From Litoribacillus peritrichatus (lineage in GTDB: Bacteria > Pseudomonadota > Gammaproteobacteria > Pseudomonadales > Litoribrevibacteraceae), in NCBI RefSeq assembly GCF_039537985.1, contig NZ_BAABBN010000007.1, forward strand, positions 124,001-188,000: a DNA stretch of 64,000 bases, in the 5' to 3' direction. Of the stretch, positions 43,429 to 51,007 are shown in pieces. Position 1 is the stretch's first letter. Every line of letters starts with the position of its first letter. The notes under the pieces were generated by a model that saw only the letters and a program-made list of their open reading frames with translations, did not search any database and was not told where the DNA came from. The position numbers and the translations under genes were made by a program.

Positions 43429-43827
43429 AGGAGTGATGATAACTAAAAAACAGAACGCTGCTGTCTGACAAGCGGGACGACTCATGTTTAAGATAAGCAA
43501 ATCAGGCGGTTAAAAGGTCAAAACGAAGGTTTTTAGTCAGATGTTTTTTTGAAATGCTCTTGAACTCATAATTTGCCCGCTACGAACGGCGTAAGGATGA
43601 ACTGTTATCTGACTTAGTCATTTCTTTTACGAAATGGCCATATTGATGCATGAGTGTAGAGTCTGCTTTTTCGCCAAAGCGGTCATTAGGATTGTTTGAG
43701 GAATGCTTCTGCTTTGGTTGTCAAAGCAGACATGTTGAACGCGACAGCTATGCTGACACAGTGGGTTACTCGCATGCAGGGTGTTGTGGGGCTGGAGGCT
43801 AGATACCTCCGGCTACCCGATTAGATT
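43429..43827. other. Intergenic region between hemN and the cassette-like genes
   Basis: No gene-like frame. It holds a 9-bp perfect hairpin TCTGCTTTG-N5-CAAAGCAGA (43708-43730) and, next to the end of the gene at 43828, the GC-rich inverted run GGAGG..CCTCC (43796-43810). The 10-mer CAAAGCAGAC occurs here at 43722 and again at 45045, on the other side of the cassette genes. Nothing here is a clear attC. Confidence 0.4.
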
Positions 43828-44328
43828 TTACGACTCCCAATGCCTTTCAAGATAATAGAAGCAGTTTTCAGACTTCCAAATATAGCCCCAGTGTAGGCCA
43901 ATAGAAAACCGTGGCTCGGCCTTCTCTTCAATTCTCCAAGCTTGCTCAATCTCCCCTAGGTCGTCAAACCTTGAGAGGTCAAAATCTTCTTCCCATTCCA
44001 TTTTATTGTCGAGAGCTTCATTTTTGGCAGATTCAATTTCGAGGCAAACTTCAGAAGAATCTACTTCTTTCAGTTCAAGCCCATTAATCCATGCCTGAAA
44101 GTCTACTCTTTCTTTCCATACTGGCTCGCCAAGCTTTCCCTGCCCAAAAGGAGAGTTAGTAACAACGCTGTAGAGGAAGAATTCTTCGATAGAAGAAAAC
44201 TCAGAGATAGTTCCACAAATCAACCAAACATAGCTAACCTGCCACGTGATAGTACTTTCATCAAAGATAAACTCTGAATCTTGACTATCAATATTCTCAA
44301 GCGATTTTTCAAGAAGCTCTTTTTTCAT
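43828..44328 (-). CDS. Cassette-associated protein of unknown function
   Basis: 166 residues, acidic and rich in Glu/Trp (near the end RFSIGLHWGYIWKSENCFYYLERHWES), with no signal peptide or membrane segment. Such acidic, aromatic-rich small proteins resemble immunity or anti-phage cassette products, but I recognise no family. The ATG begins 10 bases after the attC core site at 44339-44345 and there is no ribosome site; both are usual for integron cassette genes. Base composition is more AT-rich than the surrounding genes. It is on the minus strand, like the gene at 44470. Confidence 0.6.
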   Translation of the reverse strand: MKKELLEKSLENIDSQDSEFIFDESTITWQVSYVWLICGTISEFSSIEEFFLYSVVTNSPFGQGKLGEPVWKERVDFQAWINGLELKEVDSSEVCLEIESAKNEALDNKMEWEEDFDLSRFDDLGEIEQAWRIEEKAEPRFSIGLHWGYIWKSENCFYYLERHWES

Positions 44329-44338
44329 AACTAGTAAA

Positions 44339-44475
44339 ATCTAACGCCGCCATTTGCGGCAGGCTTGAGTGAAGGACTTTTGTGCATGGCGAAGCCATGC
44401 ACAAAAGGCCGGAGCGAAAGACTGTCCAGCCCCAGCGTCTTTTTGCTGGGGCGATGCAAGATGGCCTGGTTAAAT
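44339..44475 (-). repeat. Integron attC recombination site
   Basis: Read on the minus strand, R'' is ATTTAAC and R' is GTTAGAT; both fit RYYYAAC and GTTRRRY and pair with one G-T. Next come three unpaired bases on each side (CAG and GGC). Then the L arms GCCATCTTGC and GCAAATGGC pair over nine bases, leaving one extrahelical base. On the plus strand that base is G at 44460, the arrangement expected on the recombined bottom strand. The loop between contains a 13-bp perfect hairpin (44378-44406) and an 8-bp one (44429-44452). The stop of the gene at 44470 lies inside R''. No integrase gene is in the window. Confidence 0.85.
44378..44406. repeat. 13-bp perfect inverted repeat in the attC terminal loop
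   Basis: TTTTGTGCATGGC and GCCATGCACAAAA are perfectly complementary around a three-base loop. It forms the variable terminal structure of the attC site. Confidence 0.85.
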
Positions 44476-44898
44476 TTCAATTTTCGTTTCAAGGAATGCA
44501 AGATATTTAGGATCGTCTTCCATAAATATATTCATTCCAGCCCCCATATACGCTCTTGTTAATTCTTCTGCAGCACTCTCAAATTTGCTCAACTCGAAAT
44601 GGGCTTGGCCAAGCCTAAGGTGTATAAACGGATTTCCGAGACCACCAGGGCATTGAATGGCATTAATGAAGCACTTCAGCATTTTCTCAAAATTTTTAGT
44701 AAAAAAATGAGTGTCTCCGACTGCCACGTAAATCCAAGTAGCAGCCTCCCAGTTTGATTGCGGGCTTGGAAGTAACTTAAGAGCTTCAATATATTTGGCT
44801 CTTGCTTCTGAATAAAGTTGTTCGCCCACAAGTTGATCACCAGCCTTGCAAAGATCTTTTATGCTCTCGTGTAATCTTGGCTCTAATTCTTCAGACAT
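44470..44898 (-). CDS. TPR-like protein in an integron cassette
   Basis: 142 residues in TPR-like helical pairs: LVGEQLYSEARAKYIEALKLLP near residue 24, WIYVAVGDTHFFTKNFEKMLKCFINAI near 57, and FIHLRLGQAHFELSKFESAAEELTRAY near 92. A helical scaffold for protein binding is likely. The stop codon lies in the attC R'' core, the usual cassette layout. A core-like GCCTAAC lies 95 bp beyond its start, so the cassette may run from there to the attC. Molecular partner unknown. Confidence 0.7.
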   Translation of the reverse strand: MSEELEPRLHESIKDLCKAGDQLVGEQLYSEARAKYIEALKLLPSPQSNWEAATWIYVAVGDTHFFTKNFEKMLKCFINAIQCPGGLGNPFIHLRLGQAHFELSKFESAAEELTRAYMGAGMNIFMEDDPKYLAFLETKIEI

Positions 44899-45361
44899 CT
44901 AGTACTCGATAATTAGGAAAATATAACAGTGTAATGGACGGACCCGGACTGCCCGTATATTACTTTATCTACTTTTTCCAAAAATTTTCTCAGCCTAACT
45001 GTAACAAGGCATTTAAGAAATTCCTATAAAAATCCTCACTGTACAAAGCAGACTTTTTCATAAAACTGTAACAAAACCTATTCACAACGATGATCTCAGA
45101 CAAAGAACCAAAGGCGTTAAAAGTCCTTTAGATTCTCTTTGAAATTGAGCGCTTTCGATGTGATACCAGACGTCAGTAGCAGTTAGGCTAAGAGTCAGCA
45201 AAGGGGCACTAGCAGACTTTTTATTCGAATATCGCCATGACCGCCCCGTGAAGCAGGGGCGGCCACTATCTGGCTTAGCCGTTTTAACTGATTCTAAATT
45301 GATTCATAAACCCCAAGTCTATGTATTGGTGTGTCATATCCTTGGGGCAGTTGTCACAGAG
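44899..45361. other. Region upstream of the cassette gene, with core-like and Pho-like fragments
   Basis: No gene-like frame. Core-like heptamers GCCTAAC (44993-44999) and GTTAGGC (45182-45188) face each other, but their inner arms do not pair, so no attC is called. TTTTCAT-AAAA-CTGTAAC at 45055-45072 is a weak Pho-box-like sequence with no obvious target gene. Hairpins: CCGCCCC/GGGGCGG (45241-45262) and CCCCAAG/CTTGGGG (45311-45347). The latter may terminate the TRAP operon. Confidence 0.4.
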
Positions 45362-46750
45362 CTAACTCCCGTACACTTGCTCAGGCAGCCATGTGGCCAG
45401 TTCCGGGAAGAAAGCCAGGCCAATCAGCAATAGCAGCTGAATGATAATGAATGGAATAACGCCTTTGTACATATCGGAAGTCTTAACTTCCGGCGGTGCC
45501 ACGCCTCTTAAATAGAACAAAGCAAAACCAAATGGCGGTGTTAAAAAGGAGGTCTGCAGATTGATGGCAATCATGATGCCTAACCAGACCGGGTCCAGCC
45601 CCATGGCTAACAGAATCGGGGCCACAATGGGCACGACGACAAAGGTGATTTCGATGAAGTCCAAGATGAAGCCGAGCAAGAAGATGACGATCATCACGAC
45701 CAGCATGGCACCTAACGCACCGCCAGGAATGCTTTCAAATACCGACTGAATGAGCTCTTCGCCACCAAAGCCGCGAAATACCAGCGAGAAAATGGCCGCG
45801 CCGATGAAGATCATAAACACCATGCAGGTGACTTGTGTGGTTTGCTGACACACATCTTTCAGGCAGGTCAGTGACAGTTGTTTTCTGAGTGCCGCTAAAA
45901 CTGTGGCACCAAATGCCCCTACGGCAGCCGCTTCCGTCGGTGTTGCGACACCTCCGACAATGGAACCTAATACGCTGATGATTAAGATTAAAGGCGGTAA
46001 TAGCCCGAAAAAGATGATTTTGATTAAATGATCGTGGGTGTGGTTATCGATCATCTCTTTTCTGGAAATCGCTGGTGCGGCCTCCGGTTTCAGTAACGCG
46101 GTGACGTAAATATATAAGCCATACAGTGCGACCAGGATCAGTCCCGGAATGATGGCACCCACAAACAAATCACCGACGGAGACGGTTTTCGGTGAAAAGA
46201 TGCCCATGCTTAATTGAGCCTGTTGATAGGCACTGGAAAGCACGTCTCCTAAGATGACAAGTGCGATGGATGGCGGAATGATTTGCCCCAGAGTGCCAGT
46301 GGCGCAAATCGCGCCGGTAGCCAATTTGGGGTCGTAACCTTGTTTGATCATGGTGGGTAACGAGATCAAACCCATGGTCACAACGGTGGCCCCGACAATG
46401 CCGGTACTGGCGGCCATTAGCATACCAACCACAGTAACGGCGATGCCGACACCTCCGGGCCAACTGCCAAACAGAATCGACATACTTTCCAGTAAATCTT
46501 CAGCGACTTTGGATTTTTGCAGCATGACGCCCATGAAGACAAAGAAAGGCACGGCCATTAAGGTTTGATTACTGATCAGGCCAAACAATCGGTTCGGTAA
46601 AGCTTCCAGAAAGGCGCCGTCGAACGTGCCGGTCAGCAAACCGATGCCTGCAAACGCCAATGCGGTTCCGCCTAAGGTAAAGGCAACAGGAAAGCCCAGC
46701 ATCAGAACGAAACAAATGGTTAAAAACATAAATAGAGGCATGAGTTCCAT
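45362..46750 (-). CDS. TRAP transporter large permease subunit
   Basis: 462 residues with about twelve hydrophobic helices, typical of DctM (FLTICFVLMLGFPVAFTLGG at the start, IIPPSIALVILGDVLS near 155, GGVATPTEAAAVGAFGA near 265). It drives sodium-coupled uptake of an organic acid handed over by a binding protein. Its ATG meets the stop of the small subunit, so the two are an operon. No binding-protein gene is adjacent; the TakP-like gene at 40.0 kb is the nearest candidate. Confidence 0.88.
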   Translation of the reverse strand: MELMPLFMFLTICFVLMLGFPVAFTLGGTALAFAGIGLLTGTFDGAFLEALPNRLFGLISNQTLMAVPFFVFMGVMLQKSKVAEDLLESMSILFGSWPGGVGIAVTVVGMLMAASTGIVGATVVTMGLISLPTMIKQGYDPKLATGAICATGTLGQIIPPSIALVILGDVLSSAYQQAQLSMGIFSPKTVSVGDLFVGAIIPGLILVALYGLYIYVTALLKPEAAPAISRKEMIDNHTHDHLIKIIFFGLLPPLILIISVLGSIVGGVATPTEAAAVGAFGATVLAALRKQLSLTCLKDVCQQTTQVTCMVFMIFIGAAIFSLVFRGFGGEELIQSVFESIPGGALGAMLVVMIVIFLLGFILDFIEITFVVVPIVAPILLAMGLDPVWLGIMIAINLQTSFLTPPFGFALFYLRGVAPPEVKTSDMYKGVIPFIIIQLLLLIGLAFFPELATWLPEQVYGS

Positions 46751-47286
46751 TATTTTGCCTCCTGAGAATAATGATGGCCTAAAATCGCCAAACTTTTACA
46801 GATTTCCGAAATGCCCTGAATGAGGACACTGATGACCATGCCTAAGATCAGGGATTTTAAAAGGTAGACGAAAGGCAAGCCGCCAGCTTCCTGGGATTTT
46901 TCCTGCATGGACCAGGAAAAGGCGATGTATTCCCAACTGATGACACCGATGAACGTCATCATTGGTATTAATAAAAATAAACAGCCGAGGAGGTTCACCC
47001 AGGCTTTTTGATGGGCTTTCATGTCACGATAGAGGATGTCCACCCGAACGTGGCCGTCCATTTTGAGGGTATAACCCGCACCCAGCAGGAAAACTGCGGC
47101 GTGGAGGTACAATACCGATTCTTGTAAAAAGATAAGATTAAAGTCAAAGGCGTAACGTAATACCACCAGTGTGAACATCAGAACGGTCATGAAGAGGGTT
47201 AGCCAGGAAAGGGTTTTCCCAAACCACTCGCTGCCTTTTGCCAACGAAATGTGTATTCGGTGGAATATTTCAAACATGTGTGACAA
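46750..47286 (-). CDS. TRAP transporter small permease subunit
   Basis: 178 residues with four membrane helices (TLFMTVLMFTLVVLRYAF near 30, VLYLHAAVFLLGAGYTL near 58, LLGCLFLLIPMMTFIGVI near 100, LLKSLILGMVISVLIQGI near 145), the DctQ layout. It partners the large permease that overlaps it by one base. Confidence 0.85.
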   Translation of the reverse strand: MSHMFEIFHRIHISLAKGSEWFGKTLSWLTLFMTVLMFTLVVLRYAFDFNLIFLQESVLYLHAAVFLLGAGYTLKMDGHVRVDILYRDMKAHQKAWVNLLGCLFLLIPMMTFIGVISWEYIAFSWSMQEKSQEAGGLPFVYLLKSLILGMVISVLIQGISEICKSLAILGHHYSQEAK

Positions 47287-47413
47287 CCACTTATTAGTTT
47301 TTTGCGGGGCATTATAAAGAATGGTGCTGTAATGAGACAGCAGTTAAGTGCATAACTCACCGGTCAGGATCGAGGTCGGGTTTAATTAACTAAATTATTT
47401 TTAGCCGTCTTCG

Positions 47414-47431
47414 TTGTAACATAGCTGTCAC
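47414..47431 (+). promoter_or_regulatory. Pho box upstream of pstS
   Basis: TTGTAAC-ATAG-CTGTCAC gives two seven-base PhoB half-sites 11 bp apart; the second is nearly consensus (CTGTCAT). It lies about 165 bp before the pstS ATG. Confidence 0.7.
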
Positions 47432-47595
47432 AAACCGCTTATATATTGATCGAAAATTTGAAAGAACTCAGGGAGTTTTTGAGTAAGTTTTTTAGCGTTC
47501 TGGCTGAGCCAGTCTGGCCAGAGGTTAATAGATTTATTCAGAGGTTCCCGAAACAATTTCTGACAGTATCTACTTAATTTTGGAGAGTAGTCATT

Positions 47596-48573
47596 ATGAA
47601 AATGAAAAAGATTTTTGCAGCGGTATCCATCGTTGCTGCAGCAGCGTTCACCGGTCAAGCGACAGCGGCTGCTAAAGTTGATGCCGACATTGCACCTTAT
47701 TCAAAAACTTCGGGTGTGTCTGGTAACTTCAGTTCAATGGGTTCAGATACGTTGGCGAACCTGATGACTCTTTGGGCGGAAGATTTTAAGCGCTTCTATC
47801 CAAACGTGAACATCCAGATTCAGGCTGCCGGTTCTTCAACTGCGCCGCCAGCGCTAACCGCTGGTACTTCTAACTTTGGTCCTATGTCTCGCAAGATGAA
47901 GGATAAAGAAGTTGAAGCGTTTGAGAAAAAATTCGGCTACAAGCCAACTGCGATTCCGGTAGCGATTGATGCCTTGGCGGTTTACGTGAACAAGGATAAC
48001 CCAATCAAAGGCATGACGATTGCCCAGGTTGATGCAATCTTCTCAAACACCCGTAAGTGTAAAAACAAAGAAGACATCTCCAGCTGGGGTCAGGCGGGTC
48101 TGAATGGCGAGTGGCAAAACCGTGACATTCAGTTGTTCGGTCGTAACTCAGCATCTGGCACCTACGGTTACTTCAAGAAAAAAGCACTTTGTAAGGGTGA
48201 CTACAAGTCAAGTGTCAATGAGCAGCCTGGTTCTTCTTCTGTGGTAACGGGTGTTTCTGAGTCAATCAACGGTATTGGTTACTCTGGTATTGGTTATAAG
48301 ACATCAAGTGTTCGTGCGATTCCTTTGGCTAAGAAGCCAGGTCAGAAGTTTGTTGAAGCAACGCCTGATAATGCTGTAAACAAAACTTACCCATTGTCTC
48401 GCTTCTTGTACGTTTACGTGAACAAGGCGCCTAACAAGTCTCTGTCTCCAATGGAAGCTGAGTTTGTAAAAATGGTGCTTTCTAAGCAAGGTCAGGAAAT
48501 CGTAATCAAAGACGGTTACATCCCGCTACCTTCAAAAGTTGTGTCTAAGTCTTTGAAGGCATTAGACCTATAA
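47596..48573 (+). CDS. pstS: Phosphate ABC transporter substrate-binding protein
   Basis: 325 residues. A signal peptide ends near ATAAA (about residue 25). The phosphate-binding fold shows SSMGSDTLANLMTLWAEDFKRFYP near residue 44, GSSTAPPALTAGTSNFGPMSR near 75, and GRNSASGTYGYFKKKAL near 180. It binds phosphate in the periplasm for the PstCAB importer. TTTGGAGAG precedes the ATG. A strong terminator follows, so pstS is expressed separately from pstCAB, which has its own Pho box. Confidence 0.92.
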   Translation: MKMKKIFAAVSIVAAAAFTGQATAAAKVDADIAPYSKTSGVSGNFSSMGSDTLANLMTLWAEDFKRFYPNVNIQIQAAGSSTAPPALTAGTSNFGPMSRKMKDKEVEAFEKKFGYKPTAIPVAIDALAVYVNKDNPIKGMTIAQVDAIFSNTRKCKNKEDISSWGQAGLNGEWQNRDIQLFGRNSASGTYGYFKKKALCKGDYKSSVNEQPGSSSVVTGVSESINGIGYSGIGYKTSSVRAIPLAKKPGQKFVEATPDNAVNKTYPLSRFLYVYVNKAPNKSLSPMEAEFVKMVLSKQGQEIVIKDGYIPLPSKVVSKSLKALDL

Positions 48574-48595
48574 CCACTCTTCATCAGTAAGAGTT

Positions 48596-48626
48596 AAAAG
48601 GGGAAGTTTACTTCCCCTTTTTTTTT
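48596..48626 (+). terminator. Rho-independent terminator after pstS
   Basis: AAAGGGGAAG and CTTCCCCTTT form a 10-bp stem around TTTA, followed by a long T run. Confidence 0.85.
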
Positions 48627-48635
48627 GATTTCAGT

Positions 48636-48653
48636 CTGTAATATTTCTGTAAC
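48636..48653 (+). promoter_or_regulatory. Pho box upstream of pstC
   Basis: CTGTAAT-ATTT-CTGTAAC: two half-sites each one base from CTGTCAT/C with the standard four-base gap, about 55 bp before the pstC start. Confidence 0.75.
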
Positions 48654-48705
48654 ACAATTGACTTATTTTAGCTGCAACTAGTAAATACCCCTGAGAAAAT
48701 TGCTT

Positions 48706-50979
48706 ATGAGCTCAGTGAAACTTGATCTTAATTCTCCTGCTCTTGCGCGCAAGCGTAAGATTCGTAACTTAAAGGATAAAGTAGCCACCCACGGAATCGG
48801 GATCGGCGGAATCAGCGTGATTATGACCATCATGCTGATTTTCTTGTATTTGCTTTATGAAGTTGCGCCTATGTTGAAATCTGCGAGTGTTGAAAAAATC
48901 GCAGAATATGACGTGCCGGGCTTGAATAGTGCAGATAAGTCAACCAAAACCATGTACCTGGCCACGGAAGAGCAAGCTGAAATCGGCATGCGCTTAACGG
49001 TTGCCGGTGACGTTTTGTTCTTTAATCTTAAAGACGGTGCGATCATTGAAACGGTTTCTTTGCTGGATGGCATTGATAGCCAGGTTAGCACGGTCAGCGA
49101 AGGCCGCATTGGCAGCCGATTGTTGATTCTGGGCCTTGAGAATGGCCAGGCGCTGCTTGTGAAGCACAAGTACAACGCAGAATACGATGCGGACGGCGTC
49201 AGAACCTTACTTCCTGAAGTTGTGTATCCATACGGTGAAGAGCCGATTGATCTTCTGGAAGAGCCGATTGTTTCCGTTGCGATGAATGAAGACGATGAGA
49301 ACATGGTGCTGGTGGCGTCAGGCAACAGTGCAACGGCCCAAATTGTTCATTTTGAAAAAGAAGAAGATTTATTTGGTGATGGCTATGAATTAGAGCGTTA
49401 CGACGCGCCGTCATTCGAACTTAGCCAGCGTGCTGACTTCCTGGTCATTGACGCTGAGATGGATTGGTTGTTTTCTGCTAATAAGTCGGGAACGATGGAA
49501 CGCTTCAATATTGAAGACGTGGACGCCGTTGAGCGTTTTGAAGTAACCCGTGTAGTAGATAAGGGTGAAAGCCTGACGCAGTTTGAGCCGTTATTGGGCG
49601 GTATATCAATACTGATTTCCGACACGGCGGGCCGTACCGCTCAGTGGTTCATGGCCAGAGATGAAGAGGGTACGCCTCAATTCATGAAGGTTCGTGCCTT
49701 TGAAGCGGAAGAAGATCCGCAGTCCATTCGTCTTATAGCAACCGAAGAGCGACGCAAAGGTTTTTATACCGTCGATCAAAACGGTGTGGTTTCTATTTAT
49801 AACACCACAGCTCACCGCAGCCTGTTGGAAGAAAAGCTGGTGGAGAGTCACGTTGATTTTATGGTAGTGGCGCCACGAGCCAATGCCTTGCTTGTAGAAA
49901 CCGCAGCAAAGCTGAAAGTGTGGGAAGTTGAAAACAAGCACCCGGAGGTTTCCTGGAGCTCGTTGTGGCATGAAGTCTGGTACGAGGATTACGACGAGCC
50001 GGATTACATTTGGCAGTCATCCGCTGCAACCAATGATTTTGAGCCTAAGATGAGCTTGGCGCCGTTGGCTTTTGGTACGATCAAAGCAGCCCTTTACGCC
50101 ATGCTGTTCGCGATTCCTCTGGCCATTTGTGGCGCTATTTATACCGCTTACTTCATGGCGCCTGAGTGGCGTCGTAAGGTAAAACCTGTCATTGAGTTGA
50201 TGGAAGCATTGCCAACAGTGATCATCGGTTTCTTGGCTGGCTTGTTCCTGGCTCCGTTCATTGAAACCAATTTATCCGGTGTCTTTACGTTATTGATTGT
50301 GCTGCCGGTCGGAATTTTATTGTTTGGTTTTGCCTGGGCGAATTTACCGAAATCAATTCGTCACCGAGTGCCGGATGGCTGGGACGCTGCACTGCTTATT
50401 CCTGTGTTGTTGTTCTTGGTTTGGTTCAGCCTGGCGTTGGCGACACCGATAGAACTTGCATTCTTCGGGGGCGATATGCGCACCTGGATTTCTCATGACT
50501 TAGGCATTTCTTTTGACCAGCGTAATGCGTTGGTGGTGGGCATTGCGATGGGCTTTGCGGTGATTCCTTCGATCTTCTCGATTGCTGAAGATGCCATTTT
50601 CAGTGTGCCAAAGCATTTAAGCCACGGTTCGCTGGCTTTGGGCGCAACCCCTTGGCAGACCTTAGTGCGCGTGGTCATGCCAACGGCAAGTCCGGGTATC
50701 TTCTCTGCAGTCATGATCGGTATGGGTCGAGCGGTGGGTGAGACCATGATTGTGTTAATGGCAACAGGTAACACCCCGGTGATGGATTGGAACATATTTG
50801 AAGGAATGCGTACTTTGTCGGCCAACATTGCCGTGGAAGTGGCGGAGTCTGAAGTACACAGTACGCACTATCGTGTCTTGTTCCTGGCTGCGTTTGTACT
50901 CTTCATGTTCACCTTCGTGGTGAACACGATTGCTGAGTTAATTCGTCAACGATTACGTAATAAGTACGGCTCGTTATAA
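48706..50979 (+). CDS. pstC: Phosphate ABC transporter permease with large periplasmic insertion
   Basis: 757 residues, more than twice the E. coli PstC length. One membrane helix near residue 35 (GISVIMTIMLIFLYLLYEV) is followed by about 390 mostly beta-type residues, presumably periplasmic. The permease core of about 300 residues then starts with KAALYAMLFAIPLAICGAIY and holds SLALGATPWQTLVRVVMP, the coupling loop. Long PstC forms also occur in Pseudomonas. I chose the ATG at 48706; the ribosome site is weak. It has its own Pho box. Confidence 0.88.
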   Translation: MSSVKLDLNSPALARKRKIRNLKDKVATHGIGIGGISVIMTIMLIFLYLLYEVAPMLKSASVEKIAEYDVPGLNSADKSTKTMYLATEEQAEIGMRLTVAGDVLFFNLKDGAIIETVSLLDGIDSQVSTVSEGRIGSRLLILGLENGQALLVKHKYNAEYDADGVRTLLPEVVYPYGEEPIDLLEEPIVSVAMNEDDENMVLVASGNSATAQIVHFEKEEDLFGDGYELERYDAPSFELSQRADFLVIDAEMDWLFSANKSGTMERFNIEDVDAVERFEVTRVVDKGESLTQFEPLLGGISILISDTAGRTAQWFMARDEEGTPQFMKVRAFEAEEDPQSIRLIATEERRKGFYTVDQNGVVSIYNTTAHRSLLEEKLVESHVDFMVVAPRANALLVETAAKLKVWEVENKHPEVSWSSLWHEVWYEDYDEPDYIWQSSAATNDFEPKMSLAPLAFGTIKAALYAMLFAIPLAICGAIYTAYFMAPEWRRKVKPVIELMEALPTVIIGFLAGLFLAPFIETNLSGVFTLLIVLPVGILLFGFAWANLPKSIRHRVPDGWDAALLIPVLLFLVWFSLALATPIELAFFGGDMRTWISHDLGISFDQRNALVVGIAMGFAVIPSIFSIAEDAIFSVPKHLSHGSLALGATPWQTLVRVVMPTASPGIFSAVMIGMGRAVGETMIVLMATGNTPVMDWNIFEGMRTLSANIAVEVAESEVHSTHYRVLFLAAFVLFMFTFVVNTIAELIRQRLRNKYGSL

Positions 50980-51007
50980 ACCCGGATTAGGTCGAATATA
51001 GGTATTA

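Noticed and set aside
43708..43826. A second attC after the gene at 43828
   Set aside because: The ATTAGAT and GTTGAAC boxes deviate from the core consensus and the inner arms pair only by wobble bases.
45055..45072. Pho box TTTTCAT-AAAA-CTGTAAC
   Set aside because: The first half-site has two mismatches and there is no gene at a suitable distance that needs phosphate control.
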